Shown in pieces: positions 55,921-64,000 of a DNA stretch of 64,000 bases. The position numbers and the translations under genes are program-made. The notes under the pieces were generated by a model that was given only the letters and a program-made list of their open reading frames with translations, had not been told where the DNA came from and searched no databases. The DNA is taken from positions 1,054,001 through 1,118,000 of the forward strand of contig JAKZZE010000016.1 in the NCBI GenBank assembly GCA_024220505.1, given 5' to 3'. The stretch is from Rhizopus arrhizus. Taxonomy: Eukaryota > Mucoromycota > Mucoromycetes > Mucorales > Rhizopodaceae. How positions within the stretch are numbered: position 1 is the stretch's first letter; each line of letters starts with the position of its first letter.

Positions 55921-57497
55921 AAGACTTCCTCCACTAATCTTTTTCTTGAGTACCGTTGCAACTGTTTCTTGGATATCACATAGTGTAGGTCTTGATCGTC
56001 TACCATCTGTGTAGAACCAGGTCCAGCACAAGGAGTAAGCACCACCGTTTCCATTTTTGCAGGCGAATGGAGCAACCACTGATGAGTAGACCAATTTGGC
56101 ACTGGTTGAGCTTGACACAGCCATTGACGACCCAAAATAATATCAAATTTGGTATCGAACACATAAGCTTGGATTTCATAAGATAAACCTTGCACTGCCA
56201 ACTGGAATTCTACTTTATGACGAATGTTCATAACATGACCACCAGCTGTTTCAACTTGACAAGTACTTGATAACGGAATTCTTTTCATACCTTCATGAAC
56301 TAAGGCAGATGAAATATAATTTGAACTCGCGCCGGTATCAAGTAAAGCTTTTATGTTACGCTTACCAAACTCAGAAAATAAAACAAACTCGTACAAAGGA
56401 AGATCAGAGTCTTTATTGTTTACGTTTGAGAGAAAGGATCGATCTTGACTCAAATTTTCATGATCAGTATCAGAATGGAGGTCAACAAGATCACCAACAG
56501 CAGGAGCAGAACGAACAGTGGCACCTCTTGACAACGTCGAAAAAATAGTATTCAGAGAGCGATGGTTCCTATTAGGTTGACGACGAAATCCCTTTTGGCT
56601 TGAAGAGGAATGTTTTTTCCAGGTGGGACATTCAGACTTGTAATGGCCAAAACCTTGGCATCCAAAGCATTGAACTTGACTACGATTACCCTTTTGTACA
56701 GGGAGAGACCTTCTGTTTTGCGTAGAATCAATAATAGCATTTAAAGCAGAACGAAGCAAATCCAAATCCATTGGGTCATCATTTCTTACAGATGACGGTA
56801 CGCGATGGGGCTGAGCATGAGTTGCAGTAGATTGTGTACTTGTAACACCACATGATTCATTTGTGGCACTTTCTATTGCCAAAGCCATCGACTCTGCACT
56901 TTCCAAGGAGTCAGGGAAACGAGAACGCACACTTACACGAAGACCAGGTTGAAGACCACGAACAAAGCGATCAAGAGCATCACCAGACGACATGTCTTGA
57001 ATCTGAAGCTGAAGGGTTCTGAATTCACTAATGTACTGTGACACCGTAAAATGTTGTTGTAATACAGCCAACTTGTCACGCGCAGTTTGTTCAGTATTTT
57101 TGGGGCAGAATTCTTTAATAAAAGAAGAACGAAACGATACCCATGAATTAGGAGCAAAAGTACCTTGTTTGACACGATTCCACCAAAGTAAGGCATCTCC
57201 CCTAAGCAAGGTAATAGCATATTTAAACTTTTCATCTTCAGTTAAAGAAGCCAAATCGTAATAAGAATCTACAGTGCTAAGCCAAGTATTTACTGCCAAC
57301 GCGCTTCTCTCACCATGATACAAATCGGGTTCCCTCAACCTAATCCTTTGCACAGTAGTAGACCTGTTTTGCGACACAGCTTGCAACAAACTCTCAAAAA
57401 CATTCTTGTTCACTCGGATGGAAGGACCACCACCACTAGGCCACTCACTACTTGCTGTAGGACTTCCCATCTGGACATCTTCTTGTACACCGGACAT
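55872..57497 (-). pseudogene. Ty3-E Gag-protease part
   Basis: Starts at the ATG at 57497. Capsid-like gag with the same order as Ty3-C, zinc knuckle C-x2-C-x4-H-x4-C near 56627-56668, protease L-L-D-T-G-A-S near 56330. Runs into a shifted frame near 55905 and ends at 55872. Confidence 0.88.
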
Positions 57498-57608
57498 AAC
57501 AACAATTTCTTTCCTTCTTTCTTAGTAACTTGTTCTTAACTAGCACGAACTTGTAATAAAAGTTTTGTAACGGTATAGATCCTTTATCGATAAGCAGATG
57601 CTACCAGT

Positions 57609-57786
57609 TGTCGTCTTCGTAGATAGAACCAACTGTAGTAAACTTATAAATAAAAAGCTTAACTAATGAAAGAGATAATCTTTATTGAAATAGTAATATT
57701 TAGTATATTTATTTAAATGTGGACCAATAACATTTGTCTAATTATTTGAAGATGATTGGTCAGCAATCCGGGTTGAACGAGTGCGG
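57609..57786 (-). repeat. Ty3-E 5' LTR, partial (178 of 220 bp)
   Basis: Matches 49040-49217 and stops abruptly at GCGG, exactly where CACTGC of CACTA-2 begins. Confidence 0.85.
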
Positions 57787-59025
57787 CACTGCACATAATT
57801 GCTATATATATAGCATTATATTTGACAGAATATAATGAGATATTTCGGGTTTACGTCAATATATTTACAGATTCCATAAAATATGTACTTCGCATATTTT
57901 GCTCGAAATGTTAAGATATGTATATAAAATACCGTGTTACTTTTGGTGACGCGCCGCTTCATTGTTCTTTCTACGATGATACACAAACATAACGCTTTTC
58001 CATTGGACCTTACATGCTTGCGTTTCTCTTTGATGCTACTTCTTTATTGGCTTATTGCCTTTTAACAAAGCTTCCTTATAGGTCTATTTCTCTTTAAAAT
58101 TACTTCTTTATTGGCTTATTGCCTTTTACAATACTTTCTTATTGGTTTATTATGATTATATATAGCTCTGGATGATTTGTATTAGGAAAAAAATAGGCTT
58201 AAAATACAGTATTATTGGTCAAAAATGTGGTTTTATTCATTTATTTTTGGGCTCTTTTGCCATATTGATTATATATTATTAGTTCATTTGATTATTAAAT
58301 ATGATTTAAAAAAAAGAGGGGGGGGAGGAGCAGGGAATTTATGGGAATAATGAAACATCACCTTTAAACGGTAGATACAAAAAAAAATTTTTTTTTTTCA
58401 AAATTGCGCTTACCTTGACCTCAGAAGCATCAAACAATAGAATATAGCAGACAAATCAGACAAAGCAAACAAATACAATGAAGCAGCCTCAAAAGAGATC
58501 AAAAGCAATATAAAGATGAAGACAGTAGACTAAGCAGGAGGAAAGTAGAATCAAAGCTAGATAAAATGAAAGATTAATTACAGTGAAACATGATGTACCC
58601 GACTTTCTTACATTAAACCTCTTTAAAAACCAGAAGACGATGCCAAACTATTCAAACAGCTTCAGAATCAAGCCTAGAAAACTAAATTTGATTGTTAATA
58701 AAGATAATGAAGGTTTAAAAGCATACTTACCACATAAACAGATACAGAAAAGACTCAAGAACTTATGACAGCCATGAGTATATCTATAAATCTTTAATAA
58801 AGAACATTAGAAAAAAAAATTTTAAAAAAAAGAGAGACTTACTTGGGATAACAAATCAAAAAAAAGAAAGAAAGAAAAGAAAAGATTCATCTGAGACATC
58901 AATCCTTTTATAGATTTTTTGACTTGAATAGAACTGAGTTTACAGTTGAACGCAATAGTATTTAAGATGTATCTAGCTTCAATGTTATGTTTCTTTACTT
59001 TTCCTTCAAAGTACCTTCTATCATT
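57787..59025. repeat. Left sub-terminal region of CACTA-2
   Basis: AT-rich; short direct repeats around acttctttattggcttattg (58035-58060 and 58100-58125) recall the 36-38-bp units of CACTA-1. Includes a G run near 58319. No convincing gene. Confidence 0.5.
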
Positions 59026-60370
59026 ATGTCTGACCGTATTATCGAATTCAACCCTGCACCTGCCAATGCTCGTGGTCCTAGCTCTACTGGGCAGCCAATT
59101 GCTGTTCCTTCCCGTGTTGCTTTTCCTGAGGTTGTCTCAAGCGATGCTGTTTTTGATAGCTTTGCCTATCCTAGACCTGGCTTCCCTCCTATTACCAATG
59201 TCCAGAAGCGAATGCGTGAGGCTGAGGACATTGGAAGTGATGAATCTTCTTTTTCCTTCTCCATTTATATGGATATGAAAAGGAAATTGACTCTCTGAAG
59301 GAGATGTTAAGGAAAGAACAGGAAGAAAAGCGTGCCTTGCAAGTGGCATTTAGCAAGCTGAAAGAAGAATATAGAGAGCTTGAGGAAGCCTCAAGCAAAA
59401 GTGCAAAGCCAATTGCAACAGCTATCAAAGTAAGATTATTAATAATTTAATTTCAAACAAGTGTACTAATTACTTTTTTTTTTTCTTAAAATATAGGATG
59501 CTGTGAGGAATCATTACAATGATTTACCTCCATCATCTAAGTACGATCTCAGCAAGCCTTTAAAGTCTGCTGAGAATCAGAGAGTACTTAAGCTGTTGCA
59601 AGAGTATGTCAATAGCCATTATGCTTACAAGAGTACTAATGGCCGAGACTTACGAAGATACCTTGAACGACAGTACTATACCAAGAAAGCTGGTATGGCT
59701 GGAGAAGAGGTTGGTTTTGTCGACGAGTTTATGAAAAAAAGAAAGGCTGCCAAAACAACTCGCAAAAATACGGTAAGTAAAATAAAAGTCATAATTATCA
59801 TATATTTGACTTTTTTTTTTTTAGAAAATCAAGGCACGTAAGGCTATATATGAGCAGTACAAGGATCAAGGTGTTTACGAAAGCTATCCCAACTGTGAGT
59901 ACTTGCTTCAACAGCAATATATGTCTGAAGAAGAAGACATGTATAACGACGAAACAATGGACAAGGTGGAGGAAATTCTTCTTGAACAAAATCCAGATAG
60001 AATAACTCCTTTTACTGAAAAGGAACGTATGTCTGTCTTGTGTACGAAAACCATTGATTATTTTGAAGTTCGTGTACCAAAGTATAGATCCCCTGCAGTG
60101 AGTTTAATTAATATCTTTTTAAGCGCAATTAACTAATTATCCGACATTTAGTGTACCGAATTTTTCAACCTGTTGGATAATCAAATAGAAAATGACAGGG
60201 CCAAAAGACAAAGGACTGGAACCAGCAACATTCAGTCTCTTCCTCGCATTCGAAGAAAATATTCGTTGCCTGTTCCCAGCTTGATAAAAAAAGAAAATAT
60301 AACTGAACAAAGCATCGCCTGGGCTTTTGGTGATGAGTTAGTATCGAATGAAGATAACTTGCAGTTGTAA
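59026..60370 (+). CDS. Unrecognised four-exon gene beside the Tnp2 transposase
   Basis: Exons 59026-59429, 59497-59772, 59825-60097 and 60152-60370; three short introns (67, 52 and 54 bp), all GT...AG and all between codons. The start (M-S-D-R-I-I-E-F) is followed by a Pro/Ala-rich leader, a coiled coil (K-E-M-L-R-K-E-Q-E-E-K) and a Lys/Tyr-rich region (D-L-R-R-Y-L-E-R-Q-Y-Y) that may bind DNA. The basic R-R-K near the end could be a nuclear signal. Exon 1 changes frame between 59241 and 59298, with no possible GT intron there, so the gene carries a one-base error or is broken. By position it could play the role of a TNPA-like partner; that is inference. Confidence 0.6.
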
Positions 60371-60484
60371 AAATAATCATTTGCGAAATAAAAAAAAAAT
60401 TAAAAAGGAATACGGAATTTGAATTTTTGGTTTTATTTTTTATTTTATCTTTTTATTCTTCACTCTTTTTTTTTTTTTTTTTTT

Positions 60485-63456
60485 TTACAAGTCAATGGTT
60501 TTTCTTGGAAGAGGTAAAAAAACAACATGATTATCAGGATAACCTTTTTTCATTGCAACGCAAGTAAAAATACGTGATACTGGAAGAATGCAGTCTGAAT
60601 CAGCAGGTCGAAATGAGTTATGATAGTACGCGGCACCAAGACATTCAAACCCTTGAAAGGGATGAAGTGGAGGATTGTACCAACGTACAAAAGCAAAGGT
60701 ATGCTCATCAAAGGCTTCTGGTACAAAGACTTGACCATTTGGAAGGACAGATTTTTTCATTTGAAGCTGATGGCTAAAATAATATTGAACTTCGCCAATT
60801 CGCATTTCAGGCTCTTGTCCAAGAACAGCAGAATTACAAGCAACTTCAATATAGCAACCACGAGTAGCACGCGATGCCTTTGACCGATATCTTTGTCCAA
60901 GAATTTGAATTTCAGAAAAAAGAGAAATATCGGGAAGCACCATTGTAGACAACTTGTCAAATTCTTCTGGAGTGAATGCACTTGCAAACGTTCGATCAGC
61001 ATATACTAGTTTGTAAAAAGAGAAAAGATAACCATAGTGGTCTCGATTCAATCTATCTACATTAACTTTGTGTCTAACGAAAGCTTGCGTATCAGGAGGT
61101 AGAATTTCAGCACCAGTGAAGATATCATTCAAACGTAGAGGAGCACTGACAAATAAACTGAAATCAAAGCAGGTCGAAGTAGATGAAGAAGCAACTAGGG
61201 AATCAGAAGGCGTTGGTGACAAGTAACCAAAGGAAGACATCATCACAGGATTCTGTTTAATTCCTTGTGGTAAGTTACGGATGTAGTCACCATAGTGCAC
61301 AACGGAAAGAAACTTCTTCATATATGTAACTTCGAACGCTGTTTTGTAGTTTACTGTCATCTTCTTAATGTCGCCATTAAGCCTCTCAAAGCCATACAAC
61401 CAAAATGCGTATATTGGGCCAAAGTCTTGGATAGAGTCCTTTAGATGCAGATGAAGATGCATATTTGGAGTGACCATCTCTGGACCATACAATTCAACAA
61501 CACCTATGACAAACTCATGGAATAGCTTGTGGGCCATCATGGCTTCATTCTGAGTAATGCATGGACGACATACGATGTGACAGGCCTGTACAAACTTTGC
61601 CCAATTTTCTTTGTGACGGACTGGAAGATGAGACTTCAGTAAAAGGGGCGAAAGAGCAAGACACCAGGTTCTCCATTCATCAGCCTTTAAGTCAGAAAAA
61701 TTGCTGGCAATTTTCTGATTGATTGGCGTGTATTGTGCTGGCAGTATGATATCGTTTGCTTCCTTTTGCATTTCTTTCAAGTCAGCATCGGTCAAATATA
61801 ATTCATGGGTAAGGTCACAAATAGTAGTACGCCATATTTTAACCATTTTCTTTGCTGTTCCTAGGAAAAGGCCATGCATAGGATCAATGGCAGTACAACG
61901 AACAAGATCAAGGTATTCCAAGTCATGTAGGGCAGAAAATCGAGTACCAAATTTCTGTTCCAAGTCAACTCTTTGTTTCTTTGTAGATGCTTCTTTCCAA
62001 TTTTTTGCATGATGACGATTTTCAATATTGGTACGAAGTGACCAAGCACCAAGATCTTCAAGACCAAAAGAAAAATCACGTTGAAGATTTGTATTGTAAC
62101 GAGCAGGAAATGCTGTTGAGCATTTATTACAAGGTACAGTTGCATTGAATGAAGTAAACCCACTAACCTTTCGGCTAGCAGGAATATCACAAGCAATCAA
62201 AAACAGAGCAGCACGAACTTTGACAGGAGCATTGGGAGAATCAGCTGTACATGTGAAGAAGTCACCATAATAGAGATCCTTTAGCTCCTTCACCAAAACT
62301 TGCAAATAGTTGTTGATTTGCATGTCTTTAGGCTCTTTGGGTCCAGGAATAACACAAACCAAGATGATATTTTCTTTTTTGTATCTGATGGATCTTGGAA
62401 GATTGTTTATCGTCAAGTAAACAGCACCAACAGAGTACACGGTTCTTTTTGAAGATTGAAACCAATCGACATTCAAAGTGAACAGAAGAGATCTAGCTTG
62501 ACTGGTAAATATATTACCATCTCTATCTTTGAATTCATTCCAAAATTGACCATCATAGATATCGTACATAGTGTTGTTATGACGAGTACGATAGCGCCAT
62601 GCTTCAATTGCTGATTCAAAGCCTGGTCGTGAGAACATCACTGTCAAAGCGTACTTGATCGAATTGAATGCCGAGACCTTGTTAGCGTACATCTTGCTTG
62701 CACCAATATTCACAGATTGAAAGAGCTGTGCATTGCAAATGCCTTGGAATTCGGAAAAAGTACACCTTGAGTCACAATGAATTGCTTCAGGTTCATATAG
62801 TGTGTGGCATTCAGGGCAGACAACAAGGCGAAACATACCTTTATAGGTATAATCGATTCCAACAGCATTTCGAAGAGTATCCAACTTGGCAGGAAAGATT
62901 GGTTCGTAATTCAAGAGGATAACAAGATCGTTAGCAAATTTCATTACTGTTTCCGCAGCATATTCAGAAATGAAAAACAGCTGGAAATAGGTCAAGAAAA
63001 TTGCTATAAAAGCAACAACATCATTTTGGAATCCTTCAAGTTTAACTAAAAGTTGACAAAGTAAGTATTTTATCTTTTACTAACACAATTTTAGAAGACG
63101 TTTACCTTTGGGCACATTAAATTCAACAACATCCATACAACTGGAGGCATCATCTTCACCATCGTCAGTGATTTGCCAATTAGAAAAGTCTTCATCACCA
63201 TCATTCTCAGAATCATTTTCACTTGACGGAATCACTTCATTATTGGCATTAACTTCTGGAGTTGCCTCTGATTCACCTGTTTATATATGATGCGTTAGCA
63301 AAAGAATTATTTTAATGTAAGTAACAAACCTTTAACAGCTTCTTTTTTTCTATGGCGAGCAAGAGTCCATTGCGTAACAACTTGGTACTTGCCTACTTCT
63401 CCTCCAGAGCATTGGGTACAGTAACAATGGAATTTGTATGGGCTTGAAGAGTACAT
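60485..63456 (-). CDS. Tnp2-type (CACTA/CMC) transposase, three exons
   Basis: Exons 63456-63330, 63276-63106 and 63045-60485; introns of 53 and 60 bp; 952 residues in one frame. The N terminus F-H-C-Y-C-T-Q-C-S-G-G...H is the Cys-rich start typical of fungal Tnp2/KDZ-like proteins, followed by an acidic linker (exon 2). The core has a zinc pair (C-P-E-C-H) and a catalytic set fitting D/D/E: L-N-V-D-W-F near residue 292, A-C-D-I-P-A-S-R-K near 385 and F-E-R-L-N-G near 651, plus D-P-M-H-G-L-F-L-G. It would cut at CACTG ends such as those at 57787, 46171 and 48986. The LTR-like promoter upstream is described separately. No stop or shift seen. Confidence 0.87.
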
Positions 63457-63469
63457 TATAAATACAATA

Positions 63470-63790
63470 AAGAATGTGTGTTACTAGATATATACTGTTT
63501 GATTAATAGCAACAATTGATGTTATTTATACTTTTTGAATATACAAATTTTTACCGTTATTTCAATTCATCGGCTAAAAATAATAATACAAGGAGGATGG
63601 GAAGATGCAGGAAAGATAATGGATAAATATGACATGTTGTCTTCTTGACGAATCAATCAAGAATGGTGTGAATTGTTCATTGATTTAACAATATTTATCA
63701 AATAGGATTACATTGATCTGCTATCCTTAAAAACAGGTTCCGATATGGTTCTTTAAATACCGATATGAACAATACATCAAAGACGATCAT
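63470..63790 (-). promoter_or_regulatory. LTR-like sequence with TATA box upstream of Tnp2
   Basis: About 250 bp (roughly 63520-63770) match, inverted and diverged, the central and promoter part of solo LTR S2 (about 17190-17410), including the TATA box region (AAAAAGTATAAATA; TATA at 63523-63530). On the minus strand the TATA box lies about 67 bp before the Tnp2 ATG. LTR boundaries were not resolved. Confidence 0.65.
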
Positions 63791-64000
63791 TGCAGAAGTC
63801 TCATATTTATTTATAGAGATATGGTTTTACTATGATTCAGTAGTATTAAATTTATCTATGAGTATTTGCTTTTTGTATAAATACAACAAAAACTTTTATA
63901 CAATTGATATGTCGCTTTATGAACTCCTTATATACAGCTTCAAAATCAAACAATAAGAACCTTTAATACTCAGTTTGAAGTTCCAGAGGAAGAACAAGTT
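63791..64000. other. Unassigned right edge
   Basis: AT-rich, no gene or repeat end recognised. Confidence 0.4.

Larger units (their letters stand above)
49040..57786 (-). mobile_element. Ty3-E: broken Ty3 retrotransposon (same family as Ty3-C)
   Basis: Minus strand. 3' LTR 49040-49259; 5' LTR present only as 57609-57786, cut by the end of CACTA-2. Primer-binding sequence TGGTAGCATCTG, as in Ty3-C, lies next to the 5' LTR (57595-57606). The coding region is interrupted by GGAC element 2 and at least two frameshifts. Confidence 0.9.
57787..64000. mobile_element. CACTA-2: probable autonomous CACTA element, left part
   Basis: Begins CACTGCACATAATTG inside an LTR of Ty3-E, matching the end of CACTA-1. 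It contains a Tnp2-type transposase and a second multi-exon gene in tail-to-tail order. The inverse end was not found before 64000, so the element probably continues beyond the window. Confidence 0.7.

Overview
The window looks like a transposon graveyard and nursery from a fungal nuclear genome. No host protein gene could be recognised with confidence. The two well-formed tRNA genes are eukaryotic in type, the spliceosomal introns are short (about 50-72 bp, GT...AG), and the mix of elements is varied: Ty3 retrotransposons, LINEs with an endonuclease ORF, Merlin/ISXO2-like, Tc1/mariner and CACTA/Tnp2 DNA transposons. This suggests an early-diverging fungus, probably Mucoromycota; that placement is inference and no species can be named.

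Layout. 1-1765: LINE-1 (minus strand), whose 5' side ends just before a tRNA-Asp gene (1772-1843). 2403-8272: intact Ty3-A with a chromodomain, sitting inside an older LTR. 8278-9507, 11699-12596, 15917-18372 and 27104-28275: a mosaic of nested LTR remnants sharing a 16-bp core (AGATCTGGTGGTCACT), with a broken inverted duplication. 9516-11690: Merlin-1 with an intact three-exon transposase. 12597-15916: a Tc1-like element carrying a second, older Tc1-like element. 18373-27103: Ty3-B with very short 84-bp LTRs, its gag split by a 3.79-kb unknown DNA element (GGAC element 1). 28276-33371: intact Ty3-C, 30 bp from a tRNA-Thr gene. 34228-35326: LINE-3 relic. 35327-44039: Merlin-2, with intact Ty3-D (37396-43931) inserted in its right terminal inverted repeat. 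44040-46170: LINE-2. 46171-48986: a non-autonomous CACTA-like element. 49040-57786: broken Ty3-E, holding GGAC element 2, a near-identical twin of the first. 57787 to the end: the left end and genes of a probable autonomous CACTA element (Tnp2 transposase plus an unrecognised four-exon gene), inserted in the 5' LTR of Ty3-E.

Insertions can be ordered by target-site duplications and 'empty' sites found in the window itself. Ty3-A, Ty3-C and Ty3-D have identical or nearly identical LTRs and look recent. The most noteworthy points are: a textbook -1 frameshift signal (heptamer plus perfect 10-bp stem) between gag and pol of Ty3-D; the two near-identical 3.79-kb elements with 8-bp target duplications and no transposase; tRNA-like polymerase III units in the Merlin inverted repeats; an LTR-like promoter placed directly upstream of the Tnp2 gene; and repeated association of LINEs and Ty3 elements with tRNA genes. 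All coordinates and motifs were read by eye; family names rest on recognised motifs, not on searches.
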